In this document: positions 18,464 to 26,931 of the stretch, piece after piece | Layout of the letters: every line of letters begins with the position of its first letter | Position numbering within the stretch: the stretch's first letter is position 1 | Assembly: GCA_965223125.1 (NCBI GenBank) | Contig: OZ244984.1 | Coordinates: forward strand, 930,001 to 994,000 | Origin: Pacificispira sp965223125 | GTDB taxonomy: Bacteria > Pseudomonadota > Alphaproteobacteria > UBA8366 > Aestuariispiraceae | Direction: 5' to 3' | DNA length: 64,000 bases | Notes under the pieces: generated by a model | Databases searched by the model: none | What the model was told of the DNA's origin: nothing | The model's input: only the letters and a program-made list of their open reading frames with translations | Translations under genes and position numbers: made by a program

Positions 18464-18505
18464 GGTCGGAATACAAGGTCGGGGAACAGGGGGAAATCGG
18501 CGGGC

Positions 18506-19318
18506 GTGTATCACTTGGCCAAGCCGGAAACGGATACGACGGAAGACGCGCTGGCCGCCACGATCACAGCGGTGGGCACGGCTGACTTCATTCCGCTTGC
18601 ACTGGACTATCTTCGGCATGCCGCGCCGTTCCGCGGCTGCCTGCTGACGCTGTTGAACGGTGCGCGACGCCCTGTGCACCTGTATGACAATGTCCGGGCC
18701 GAACGCCGGGCGGAGGTCGTTGACCGCTATCTCGACGGGGCCTATCTGCTGGACCCGTTCTATGTTGCCTATCGCGATTTTGCGCCGTGTGATGCCTTGC
18801 GTCTGCGGGATGTCGCGCCGGACCGGTTCCAGCAATCGACCTATTTCCGGCAATATTACCACTCGATCCGGCTGCGGGATGAATTGGCGATCCTGATCGA
18901 CCTGCCTGCGGGCAAGCATCTGTTCTATTCCATCGGGCGGTTGATCGACGAGCCACGCTTCACCGCCCGCGACGTGATCGAACTGCGCCGTATCCTGCCG
19001 ATCTTCGCCGCACTCAACCGCCGGCATTTCGTGCATGAAAGCTATGGCAGTACACCGGGTGAGGATGGCATGGCACCGGAAGAGATCGATGCCGCGCTGG
19101 CGCGATTCGGAAAGGCAACCCTGACTGAACGGGAACGGGAGATCGCGGGCCTGATCCTGAAGGGGCATTCGTCGAAATCCATCGCCCGTATTATCTCGAT
19201 CAGCCCCGGAACGGTGAAAATCCACCGCAAGAACATGTATCGTAAGCTGTCCATTTCTTCGCAAAGTGAGCTTTTTTCGTTGTTTTTGAGCGCCTTGTCG
19301 GGTTCAGATCAGGTCTGA
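18506..19318 (+). CDS. LuxR-family transcriptional regulator
   Basis: A 270-residue protein with a C-terminal LuxR/GerE HTH (about 200-262, LTEREREIAGLILKGHSSKSIARIISISPGTVKIHRKNMYRKL). The N-terminal region (about 20-180) is unlike known acyl-homoserine-lactone sensors and looks like a GAF or other small-ligand domain. The GTG at 18506 is the best start seen, with a GGGGGA about 12 nt upstream; other starts are possible. It lies between the divergent aphA-aguB pair and the potABCD-like operon and probably regulates both. No luxI-type synthase is present in the window. Confidence 0.85.
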   Translation: MYHLAKPETDTTEDALAATITAVGTADFIPLALDYLRHAAPFRGCLLTLLNGARRPVHLYDNVRAERRAEVVDRYLDGAYLLDPFYVAYRDFAPCDALRLRDVAPDRFQQSTYFRQYYHSIRLRDELAILIDLPAGKHLFYSIGRLIDEPRFTARDVIELRRILPIFAALNRRHFVHESYGSTPGEDGMAPEEIDAALARFGKATLTEREREIAGLILKGHSSKSIARIISISPGTVKIHRKNMYRKLSISSQSELFSLFLSALSGSDQV

Positions 19319-19350
19319 GCCATGTCAGGGGATCGGACGGGACGACAGAG

Positions 19351-19370
19351 ATACCCCCAGGGGGATATTT
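19351..19370 (-). promoter_or_regulatory. Candidate regulator site upstream of potA (inverse AAATATCCC)
   Basis: The plus strand reads ATACCCCCAGGGGGATATTT. Its complement contains AAATATCCC followed by a G-run, matching the site at 18446-18463 over 9 bases with a similar GGG half site. It lies 33 bp after the LuxR-type gene and about 118 bp before potA, a suitable place for an activator or repressor of the transport operon. Confidence 0.45.
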
Positions 19371-19487
19371 ACGGGGCCGCATGGGGCGGCGTACCGTTTC
19401 AACCGTGGATGCCAACATACCCACACCGGTGCCGGACAGGCATTCGAAAGAAGGGGGACAGGGCATCGACCAGGAACAGGGAATCAC

Positions 19488-20609
19488 ATGACACAGGAAA
19501 CCATCGAGAAATCCGCGACGGATCAGGGTCTGTCGGAGCGCGCGATGGTCACGGCGGAAAATGTGACCAAGAGTTTCGGCAGCGGTGCCCATGCCGTCAC
19601 CGCGCTGGACGATATTTCCGTTACGATCCGGCAGAATGAATTCTTCACGCTGCTCGGCCCCTCCGGATGCGGCAAGACGACCCTGCTGCGGCTGATCGCA
19701 GGATTCGAATTGCCAACCAGGGGATCAATCCTGCTGGACGGTCAGGAAATCGGCCATCTGCCGCCTTACAAACGCCCGGTCAATACGGTTTTTCAGAGCT
19801 ACGCGCTGTTCCCGCACATGACCGTGGCGGAGAATATCGCATTCGGGCTGGAAATGCTGAACAAGCCACGGGCCGAAATCGGGGAGACTGTCCGCAAGAT
19901 GTTGGCCCTGGTGCGGATGGACAAACTTGCCGACCGCCGCACCGACCAGCTTTCCGGTGGACAGCAGCAGCGCGTCGCGCTGGCCCGGGCACTCGCCCCG
20001 CGTCCGAAGGTGCTGCTGCTGGACGAACCGCTTTCCGCCCTCGACCTGAAACTTCGCAAGGAAATGCAGATCGAACTGAAGCGGTTGCAGAGCGAGACCG
20101 GGATCACCTTCGTCTTCGTGACCCACGATCAGGAAGAGGCGCTGACCATGTCCGACCGGATCGCGGTCATGGATACCGGTCACATCCTTCAGGTCGGCGA
20201 CCCGAAAGAAATATACAACCACCCGGCACGCCGTTTTGTTGCCGACTTCATTGGTGACATCAACATCATGGTAGCGGAAATGGTCTCGGTTGACGGCAAT
20301 CGGGGTACGATCCGGCTGGGCAGCGGCGGCATGGTGAATGCACATCTGTCATCGGACACGCTGAAACCGGGATCGGTCAGTGTGGCAATCCGACCGGAAA
20401 ATGTCCGGCTCTGCGCCGCCGATGACAGCAAGAGCACCGTGACCGGCACGATTGCGACGGTGGTGTATTTCGGTGCCGGGACGAACACCCATGTCACGCT
20501 GGACGACGGGACGGAAGTCATTGCCCGCAGCAGCGGTGCCGTTGGCAATCCCGGCGAAAGGGTGGGGCTGATACTGCCCGACGACCATCTGCAAGTACTG
20601 ATCGACTGA
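19488..20609 (+). CDS. potA: Polyamine-type ABC transporter ATP-binding protein (PotA-like)
   Basis: Cytoplasmic ATPase of 373 residues. Walker A GPSGCGKTT (57-65), signature LSGGQQQR (155-162), Walker B VLLLDE (175-180) and the THDQEEAL H-loop are intact. A C-terminal TOBE domain follows (about 290-370). The PotA/PotG branch handles spermidine and putrescine, and the PotB, PotC and PotD homologues follow. The ATG of the first permease overlaps the stop by one base. Confidence 0.9.
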   Translation: MTQETIEKSATDQGLSERAMVTAENVTKSFGSGAHAVTALDDISVTIRQNEFFTLLGPSGCGKTTLLRLIAGFELPTRGSILLDGQEIGHLPPYKRPVNTVFQSYALFPHMTVAENIAFGLEMLNKPRAEIGETVRKMLALVRMDKLADRRTDQLSGGQQQRVALARALAPRPKVLLLDEPLSALDLKLRKEMQIELKRLQSETGITFVFVTHDQEEALTMSDRIAVMDTGHILQVGDPKEIYNHPARRFVADFIGDINIMVAEMVSVDGNRGTIRLGSGGMVNAHLSSDTLKPGSVSVAIRPENVRLCAADDSKSTVTGTIATVVYFGAGTNTHVTLDDGTEVIARSSGAVGNPGERVGLILPDDHLQVLID

Positions 20610-21571
20610 TGGCGGCGGTCGACCACAGCACGGATATGCCGGATAGCGCGGAAGCGCGTCTGGCCCGCGCGAAGGCGGCCTTCGACGGGCGGGAGAAAAG
20701 CACACGGCGCATCCTGCTGGCCCCGGCGCTGATCGTGATCGGTATTGTCGGTCTGTTTCCGCTGACGATCACGATGATCTATTCCGTCCTGTCGCCCGAT
20801 ACCTATGGCGGGGTTATCTGGAAACTGTCGGGTGAGGCCTATCTGCAGTTCCTGTTCGAGAGGGATATTTTCGACGATACGCTAGCCTTCAGTTCATCCT
20901 ATCTACAGATCTACGGTCGCTCCGTCGGACTGGCCTTCATGACCACGATCGGCTGCCTGCTGATCGGCTTCCCCACCGCTTATTTCATTGCCAGCCAGCC
21001 GCGCGAGCAGCGCAATCTCTGGCTCTTCCTAATCACCCTGCCATTCTGGACCAATCTGCTGATCCGTACCTATGCGATGCTGCTGATCATCCGGGACGAG
21101 GGGATCATCAATCTGAGCCTGATGGGGATCGGCATCACGGAACAGCCGATTGGTATCCTCTACACCAATGGTGCCGTGCTGATGGGGCTGATCTACAGCT
21201 ATCTGCCCTTCATGGTTCTGCCACTCTATGCCTCGCTGGAGAAGCTGGATTTCCGGCTGGTTGAGGCCGCCTACGACCTCTATGCGGATCGGCAAAAGGT
21301 GTTGCGCCGGATCATCATTCCTATGGCGAAGCCGGGTATCATTGCCGGGTGCATCCTGGTCTTCATTCCAGGGCTGGGGGCCTATATCACCCCGGAACTG
21401 CTCGGCGGCGGGAAGCATCTGATGATCGGTAACCTGATCGCGCTGCAATTCGGCAGTTCGCGCAACTGGCCGTTCGGATCCGCTGCCGCACTGATCCTGA
21501 TGGCCGTCGTCATGATCGCCCTGCTGGTCTATATCCGAAGCGGCGCGAAGGAGGCCGGTCGTCATGGCTGA
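20609..21571 (+). CDS. potB: Polyamine-type ABC transporter permease (PotB-like)
   Basis: Inner-membrane permease of 320 residues with six predicted helices after a basic N-terminus of about 35 residues. The EAA loop (LVEAAYDLYADRQKVLRRIIIPMAKPGIIAG) and the PELLGGGKHLMIGNLI segment are typical of PotB/PotH. It overlaps potA by 1 bp and potC by 8 bp, so it is translated as part of one operon. Confidence 0.9.
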   Translation: MAAVDHSTDMPDSAEARLARAKAAFDGREKSTRRILLAPALIVIGIVGLFPLTITMIYSVLSPDTYGGVIWKLSGEAYLQFLFERDIFDDTLAFSSSYLQIYGRSVGLAFMTTIGCLLIGFPTAYFIASQPREQRNLWLFLITLPFWTNLLIRTYAMLLIIRDEGIINLSLMGIGITEQPIGILYTNGAVLMGLIYSYLPFMVLPLYASLEKLDFRLVEAAYDLYADRQKVLRRIIIPMAKPGIIAGCILVFIPGLGAYITPELLGGGKHLMIGNLIALQFGSSRNWPFGSAAALILMAVVMIALLVYIRSGAKEAGRHG

Positions 21572-22394
21572 CACTCTGCCTCATCCCCCGATCCGCCGCC
21601 GCATGATCGACCTGCGCAAGCAGCCAGGATTCGTGCAGATCGCCTGGGCCTGCATTTTCATGCTCTATGCGCCGATCCTGGTCCTGATCGTCTTTTCATT
21701 CAACGACAACCGCTCCGTCGTGCTGTGGACCGAGTTCAGTTTCCGGTGGTATGTGGAAGCGTTCGGCAATGACGGCATCCGCCGCGCCACCCTGATCTCG
21801 CTGCAGGTTGCGGCGGTCGCCACGTTCTTCTCGACCATTTTCGCCACCATGGCAGCACTGGCGACAACGCGGGTCCGCCCCTTCAGGGGGCAGACGCTGG
21901 TCTATGCGATCATCAACCAGCCGCTGATGATTCCCGAAATCGTCACCGCAATCTCCACCCTCGCCTTCTTCTCCCTGATCAAGCAACTGACCGGGGTGAC
22001 CGGTATCGGTTATCTGATGCTGGCCCATACGGTGTTCTGCATTCCTTTTGCCTATATGCCGATCCGCGCACGGCTGGAAGATATGAACCTGACGATGGAA
22101 CAGGCGGCAACCGATCTCTATGCCCCACCCTGGCAGGTTTTCCGCCGGGTCACCCTGCCGCTGATGATGCCGGGGATCGTTGCAGGCGCGATGCTGGCCT
22201 TCGTTGTGTCGCTGGACGATGTGATCATCACCCTGCTGGTTGCCGGGCCGGGAGAAACAACCCTGCCGATCTATATCCTGGGCCAGATCCGGCGCGGGAT
22301 CACCCCCGAAATCAACGCCGTGTCCACGCTTCTGCTGGGCCTGTCGGTGGTTTTCGTCGCGCTTTTCTTCCTGATGGGAAGAAAGCGAAAATAA
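21564..22394 (+). CDS. potC: Polyamine-type ABC transporter permease (PotC-like)
   Basis: Second permease of the transporter, 276 residues and six helices. It carries the EAA loop (MEQAATDLYAPPWQVFRRVTLPLMMPGIVAG) and the SLDDVIIT motif characteristic of PotC/PotI. It overlaps potB by 8 bp and precedes the binding-protein gene by 49 bp. Confidence 0.9.
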   Translation: MADTLPHPPIRRRMIDLRKQPGFVQIAWACIFMLYAPILVLIVFSFNDNRSVVLWTEFSFRWYVEAFGNDGIRRATLISLQVAAVATFFSTIFATMAALATTRVRPFRGQTLVYAIINQPLMIPEIVTAISTLAFFSLIKQLTGVTGIGYLMLAHTVFCIPFAYMPIRARLEDMNLTMEQAATDLYAPPWQVFRRVTLPLMMPGIVAGAMLAFVVSLDDVIITLLVAGPGETTLPIYILGQIRRGITPEINAVSTLLLGLSVVFVALFFLMGRKRK

Positions 22395-22443
22395 CCGGAG
22401 GAGCGGGATTCCCCCGCATTCTCCAAACAGAGGAGGTTGGTCA

Positions 22444-23478
22444 ATGAAGCGTATGATCCTGAGCCTGGCTGCGGTGACTGCCGTCGGTCTGGCAACGGCG
22501 GGAACCGCCGCCGCAGAAGGCAAGCTGAACATCTATAACTGGGGCAACTACACGAACCCGGTACTGATCGAGAAATTCGAGAAAGCCCATAATGTCGAAG
22601 TGACACTGGATGGCTATGATTCGAACGAGACCATGCTGGCCAAGGTCAAGGAAGGCGGCACCGGCTACGATATCGTCGTCCCCGGCGACTACATGATCAA
22701 GATCATGATCGGCGAAGGGCTGCTGGCCAAGGTCGAGCCGAACAAGATGGAGAACTTCAAGAACGTAGACCCGAAATGGGTTGATGTCTGGTGGGATCCG
22801 GGTCGCGACTATTCGGTTCCCTATCAGTGGGGCACGACCTCCTTCACCGTCGACACAGCAATCTATTCCGGTGATGTCAACACGCTGAAACTGCTGTTCG
22901 ATCCGCCACCAGAACTGCAGGGCCGCATCAACATGCTGAATGACATGAATGATGTCATCAACGCGGGGCTGCGCTATCTCGGCTATCCGCGCTGCAACGA
23001 CAATCAGGACCAGCTTCGTGAGGCGACAGAACTGCTGCTAAACGCCAAACAGCACTGGCGCACGATGGATTACAGCATCATCGAGAAGCTGACTTCCAAG
23101 GATGTCGACCTGTCGCAAAGCTGGAACGGTGCCGCCATGCGTGCCCGCGAACAGCGCCCGACGCTGCAATACGCCTATCCGAAGGAAGGCTTCACCGGCT
23201 GGATGGACAATGTCGCCGTCCTATCCGACGCACCGAACATGGAAAATGCGAAACTGTTCATCAACTTCATCATGGATCCGGAAAACGCCGCCCTGATTTC
23301 CGATTTCGCGAAATACGCGAATGGCATTCTGGGCAGTGACAAGTTCATGGACCCGGCCATGCTGTCCGCACCGGAAATCGTGATGCCTGCTGATGCGCCG
23401 ACACCCGATTTCGTGCAGCCCTGCCCGCAGGCCACGGTGGATCTGTACAACAAGATCTGGACCCGCCTGAAACAGTAA
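22444..23478 (+). CDS. potD: Extracellular polyamine-type binding protein (PotD/PotF-like)
   Basis: Periplasmic binding protein of 344 residues. A Sec signal peptide covers residues 1-24. The mature protein begins EGKLNIYNWGNYTNP, the classical PotD/PotF opening, and continues with YDIVVPGDYMI and VPYQWGTTSF. The ligand is likely a polyamine or a modified polyamine. Given the neighbouring deacetylase and amidase genes, acetyl- or carbamoyl-polyamines are plausible ligands (inference). AGAGGAGG precedes the ATG. A strong hairpin follows the gene. Confidence 0.9.
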   Translation: MKRMILSLAAVTAVGLATAGTAAAEGKLNIYNWGNYTNPVLIEKFEKAHNVEVTLDGYDSNETMLAKVKEGGTGYDIVVPGDYMIKIMIGEGLLAKVEPNKMENFKNVDPKWVDVWWDPGRDYSVPYQWGTTSFTVDTAIYSGDVNTLKLLFDPPPELQGRINMLNDMNDVINAGLRYLGYPRCNDNQDQLREATELLLNAKQHWRTMDYSIIEKLTSKDVDLSQSWNGAAMRAREQRPTLQYAYPKEGFTGWMDNVAVLSDAPNMENAKLFINFIMDPENAALISDFAKYANGILGSDKFMDPAMLSAPEIVMPADAPTPDFVQPCPQATVDLYNKIWTRLKQ

Positions 23479-23492
23479 GCCTTTGCCGATCC

Positions 23493-23532
23493 GGGGCGGG
23501 CCCTTATATACAGGCCCGCCCCACCTTTCTTT
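23493..23532 (+). terminator. Hairpin terminator after potD
   Basis: Exact 10-bp GC stem (GGGGCGGGCC / GGCCCGCCCC) with a 10-nt loop, followed by ACCTTTCTTT. It lies 15 bp after the potD stop and separates potABCD from the serine hydrolase gene on the same strand. Readthrough is possible because the T-tract is interrupted. Confidence 0.65.
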
Positions 23533-23555
23533 CAGTCAGTTCGGAACCTTGATTT

Positions 23556-24791
23556 ATGTCTTCCACTGCACATTCATTGCCGGATCAGCGCCCCCGCGAA
23601 GCCCGCGAACTGGGAATCATGCAGGGCTTTCCACCCCGTCCGGAAAAACGCCCGACCCTGAGCAACTGGGATCTGCCACCCTTCAACCGCTGGTCCTTCC
23701 AGAATGTGCGCAGCCTGTTGCCCACCGCCGATGTTGATCGCGGCACCGGGCCGGTGCGCGACCTGCCCCGGTCTCTTCACGACTTCTCGGCGGTCCCGTT
23801 CAAGGCCCTCGACGGAACGACCCGAACCGTGGCGCAGATGCTGACGGAAACCTATACCGACGGTTTCCTGATCTGGCATCGCGGGCAGGTTGTCACCGAA
23901 CAGTATTTCAACAGCATGGGACCGCGCAGCCTGCATCTGGCGCAATCGGTTTCCAAATCCATAGTTGGAGTCCTTGCTGGTGTTCTGCATGGAGAAGGGA
24001 AGCTGGACCTGGATGCGCCGCTGGCCGACCGGGTGCCGGAACTGGCGCATTGCGGCTATGGCGATGCGACGCTGAATCAGGTTCTGGACATGCAGACAGG
24101 TGTCCGGTTTGTTGAGGATTATGGCCTGCCCCATTCCGATATGACGCGCATCGACATTGCCAGTGGCTGGCGCCCGCCCCATCCGGGGGAGCCAGTACCG
24201 ACAATCCGCGATGTCATCCTGACGCTACAAAAAGAATGGGCGCATGGTGAGGTTTTCAACTATCGCTCCATTGAAACCGACGTGCTGGCCTGGATTCTGG
24301 AACGGGAAGCCGGGGCGTCGCTTGCCACGCTTCTCTCCGACCGGATCTGGTCGAGGATCGGGGCGGAGCGCGATGGCTATTTCACCGTGGACCGCGCGGG
24401 AACCGCGCTGGCCGATGGCAGTTTCAACGCAACACTGCGCGACTTCGCCCGTTTTGGGCTGATGATGCTGGAGGGCGGTTGCGTCGGGGATAGGCAAGTC
24501 GTCCCGAAAAGCTGGGTTGATTCCTGCCGCGGAGGAGAAGCCGCGAAATTCCATCCGCCGTATAATGCGACCTCCCCCAACGGGGCCTATCGCCGCCAGT
24601 GGTGGGTGCATGATGTCGAACGGGGCGACTACATGGCGCGTGGCGTCTTCGGGCAGTTGATCTATATCGATCCGGAGGCTGATTTCCTGGCCGTCAAACT
24701 GTCCACCTGGCCGGATTATTTGATCCACAGCTTCACTGTCGATACCCTGTCTGCCGTGAAGGCGATCCGTCAGGCCCTGACCGACGCATAA
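23556..24791 (+). CDS. Serine hydrolase, beta-lactamase/class C family (NylB-like)
   Basis: A 411-residue penicillin-binding-protein-fold hydrolase. The SxxK nucleophile motif is S131-V-S-K134 and the second motif tyrosine is Y236 (FNYRSIETDVLAWIL). The fold and motifs resemble 6-aminohexanoate-dimer hydrolase and related esterases. No signal peptide is visible, so it is probably cytoplasmic. It lies 78 bp after potD and just before a nitrilase-superfamily gene. An amide or peptide-like substrate imported by the PotABCD system is a reasonable guess; esterase activity is the main alternative. Confidence 0.85.
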   Translation: MSSTAHSLPDQRPREARELGIMQGFPPRPEKRPTLSNWDLPPFNRWSFQNVRSLLPTADVDRGTGPVRDLPRSLHDFSAVPFKALDGTTRTVAQMLTETYTDGFLIWHRGQVVTEQYFNSMGPRSLHLAQSVSKSIVGVLAGVLHGEGKLDLDAPLADRVPELAHCGYGDATLNQVLDMQTGVRFVEDYGLPHSDMTRIDIASGWRPPHPGEPVPTIRDVILTLQKEWAHGEVFNYRSIETDVLAWILEREAGASLATLLSDRIWSRIGAERDGYFTVDRAGTALADGSFNATLRDFARFGLMMLEGGCVGDRQVVPKSWVDSCRGGEAAKFHPPYNATSPNGAYRRQWWVHDVERGDYMARGVFGQLIYIDPEADFLAVKLSTWPDYLIHSFTVDTLSAVKAIRQALTDA

Positions 24792-24818
24792 CTGCTTGTG
24801 GGAAGGATGCGCGCTGCA

Positions 24819-25769
24819 ATGACCGATACCGTCTCGATTACCCTCTGGGCGACAAATCTTGCGGAACCGCTTGATGGACCACAGGACTGGCTCGACGCGC
24901 TGGAAGCGGTGGCGATGGAATCGAAGGCGTCGGGCAGCGACCTTCTTGTCGCCCCGGAATACGTCTCCGAACAATGGCTGACCTATTGCGGGCGCGATGC
25001 CAGCCTGACCGAGGAACCGGTGCGGATGGCGGAGGCAGGCCTGGCTTTGCAGGACGGCATCCAGGCTCTGGTGGACAAGCATGGGATCGACATCATGGCC
25101 GGGTCCTGGCCCGTCGCCAATGGCACGGATGGCTATAACAACGGCGCGCATCTGTTCGCGGTGGGTGGAACCGCGCCACTGATCCAGCGCAAGCTGTGCA
25201 TGACGCCGCCGGAGAAAGACCCGGCAAGCTGGGGTATCATTCCTGGCACCAATATGCAGGTCTTTGAATGGAAGGGCCTGCGCTGCGCCATCGTGATCTG
25301 CCTCGATATCGAACTTCCGGCCCTGTCCTGCCTGTTCGCAAAGGAAGCGCCGGATCTCGACCTGATCATCTGCCCGTCAATGACAGAGAAACTGTCCGGC
25401 TATTCCCGCGTTTTCGGTTGTGCCAAAGCACGGGCGGTGGAACTGATGACGACGGTCGCGGTCGTCGGCTGTATCGGCGCAACACCGCTGGGCGAGGGTC
25501 GCCCGAATGTGTCCGGCGCGGCGGTCTATCTGCCCTGCGAGGCCGATCTGGGCTTCGACGGTCGCTTTGCCGAAATTGGCCCGTTCAGTGCCGCCCCGAA
25601 AGAGGATTCGCTGGGTCCCCGCCTGCATGCCAGGGATATCCCCGTCGGCAAGGTCCGCGCCCTGCGCGCCAATCAACCTGAAGTCTGGCCCGGTGCCTGG
25701 ACAGGGGCGGGCGTCACCATCACCGCCGTTGAGCAACCCGCATCGAAACGACTGAAGCGCAGCGCATAG
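24819..25769 (+). CDS. Nitrilase-superfamily carbon-nitrogen hydrolase
   Basis: Predicted amidase of about 316 residues. From ATG 24819 the triad is E48 (LLVAPEYVSEQW), K125 (IQRKLCMTPPEKD) and C161 (CAIVICLDIELPAL). Starts at GTG 24798 and ATG 24807 are also open; GGAAGG at 24801-24806 fits 24819 best. It belongs to a branch unlike the AguB-type protein in this same locus, so the substrate differs. Position behind PotABCD and the serine hydrolase suggests polyamine-amide or omega-amide breakdown, which is inference. Confidence 0.82.
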   Translation: MTDTVSITLWATNLAEPLDGPQDWLDALEAVAMESKASGSDLLVAPEYVSEQWLTYCGRDASLTEEPVRMAEAGLALQDGIQALVDKHGIDIMAGSWPVANGTDGYNNGAHLFAVGGTAPLIQRKLCMTPPEKDPASWGIIPGTNMQVFEWKGLRCAIVICLDIELPALSCLFAKEAPDLDLIICPSMTEKLSGYSRVFGCAKARAVELMTTVAVVGCIGATPLGEGRPNVSGAAVYLPCEADLGFDGRFAEIGPFSAAPKEDSLGPRLHARDIPVGKVRALRANQPEVWPGAWTGAGVTITAVEQPASKRLKRSA

Positions 25770-25848
25770 CATCTAACAGCCGGAGGAACCTGCGGCATTT
25801 GGGTGCGCCCCTCTTTCCCCGGTCTACCGGACGCGCTATGTAGGAATC

Positions 25849-26055
25849 ATGACAATACTTGCTATCATCCTGATGGTCGTCGCCATGCTTGTCACGGCGG
25901 GGATCCTGTTCGTCGGTATCATCGGCATGGCCAGGGGCGGTGCCTTCAATGACAAATGGGGCAACCGGCTGATGCGCTATCGCATCCTGGCGCAGTTCAT
26001 TGCGCTGGTGATGTTCGGTATCGCAATCGCCATGCTCCGCGCCGGGGGAGGCTGA
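25849..26055 (+). CDS. HIG1-domain / twin-transmembrane small protein
   Basis: A 68-residue membrane protein with two helices (about 3-27 and 46-64) around a short loop with RGGAFNDKWGNRLMRYRI. The RYR-type loop and size match HIG1-domain proteins, which in mitochondria and some bacteria associate with cytochrome oxidase assembly or stability. It is linked to the adenosyltransferase and etf genes, an arrangement common in alphaproteobacteria. Confidence 0.8.
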   Translation: MTILAIILMVVAMLVTAGILFVGIIGMARGGAFNDKWGNRLMRYRILAQFIALVMFGIAIAMLRAGGG

Positions 26056-26060
26056 GACCG

Positions 26061-26624
26061 GTGGTCAGCCTAACGAAGATCTATACCCGCGGCGGCGATG
26101 CGGGACAGACCTCGCTGGGAGACGGATCGCGCCGGGACAAGCATGATCTGCGGGTGGAGGCCTATGGCACGGTCGATGAGGCAAATGCCACCATCGGTCT
26201 GGTCCGACTGCATGTCACAGGTGCCGTGGATGAGCTGCTGAGCCGCATCCAGAATGACCTGTTCGATCTTGGTGCCGATCTCTGCACACCGGAAGGCGAC
26301 GAGCGGCGAGCCGGAGCCCTGCGCATCCAGGCGGGCCAGGTTGCGGCGCTGGAACAGGCGATAGACCAATACAATGAACCGCTGGATACCCTGAAGAGCT
26401 TTATCCTGCCAGGCGGCAGTCCGGCAGCGGCCCATTTTCATCTGGCCCGCACCGTAACGCGACGGGCGGAACGACTGGTGGTTGCCCTGGCTGCTGTGGA
26501 ATCGATAAATCCCGAGGCGATCAAGTATCTGAACCGCCTTTCAGACCTGATGTTCGTTCTGGGACGCCATGAGAATGACGGCGGAAAGGCCGATATTCTC
26601 TGGGTTCCGGGCGCGAACCGCTAG
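26061..26624 (+). CDS. Cob(I)alamin adenosyltransferase, PduO type
   Basis: Transfers adenosyl from ATP to cob(I)alamin, supplying adenosylcobalamin. The 187-residue protein starts at GTG 26061 (VSLTKIYTRGGDAGQTSLGDG); the longer upstream frame overlaps the HIG1-type gene and is rejected. Further signatures are VEAYGTVDEANATIG and the C-terminal INPEAIKYLNRLSDLMFVLGRHEN. It lies 5 bp after the preceding gene, so the two are likely co-expressed. Confidence 0.92.
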   Translation: MVSLTKIYTRGGDAGQTSLGDGSRRDKHDLRVEAYGTVDEANATIGLVRLHVTGAVDELLSRIQNDLFDLGADLCTPEGDERRAGALRIQAGQVAALEQAIDQYNEPLDTLKSFILPGGSPAAAHFHLARTVTRRAERLVVALAAVESINPEAIKYLNRLSDLMFVLGRHENDGGKADILWVPGANR

Positions 26625-26638
26625 AGCGGAGGAAAAGC

Positions 26639-26920
26639 ATGGCACCCGACGGCAGTGTCATGGAGATCGTGCAGATCATTCTGCTCATCCTCGTATCCGC
26701 CTGCTGCATTGCTGGTTTTGTACTGCAATTCTATGCTTGGCGGCATCTGAAGCCCGGCATTCCCCGCTTCGGTCACAAGGACGCGCTGTTCCGCAAGAAG
26801 GATCAGTATTACGAGCCCGAAGGCATGGTCTACATCGAATGGCAGAAGCGCATCATGCATGTGATGTTCGTGCTGTTCATCCTGTTCATCATCGCCATCG
26901 AATGGTCCGTCGAACCGTGA
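26639..26920 (+). CDS. Uncharacterised two-helix membrane protein
   Basis: A 93-residue protein I do not recognise by family name. Helices are at about residues 9-31 and 70-88. The central loop is charged and includes RFGHKDALFRKKDQYYEPEGMVYIEW. GGAGGAAAAG precedes the ATG. It sits between the adenosyltransferase and another unknown gene, with spacings of 14 and 11 bp, so it is part of the same transcript. Confidence 0.7.
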   Translation: MAPDGSVMEIVQIILLILVSACCIAGFVLQFYAWRHLKPGIPRFGHKDALFRKKDQYYEPEGMVYIEWQKRIMHVMFVLFILFIIAIEWSVEP

Positions 26921-26931
26921 TCGCGGCATAG

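Noticed and set aside
18506..19318. Quorum-sensing LuxR with acyl-homoserine-lactone synthase
   Set aside because: No luxI-like gene is in the window, and the N-terminal domain lacks the familiar autoinducer-binding pattern.
25956..26060. Longer start for the cobalamin adenosyltransferase
   Set aside because: It overlaps the HIG1-type gene out of frame and adds unconserved residues; GTG 26061 gives the family start.
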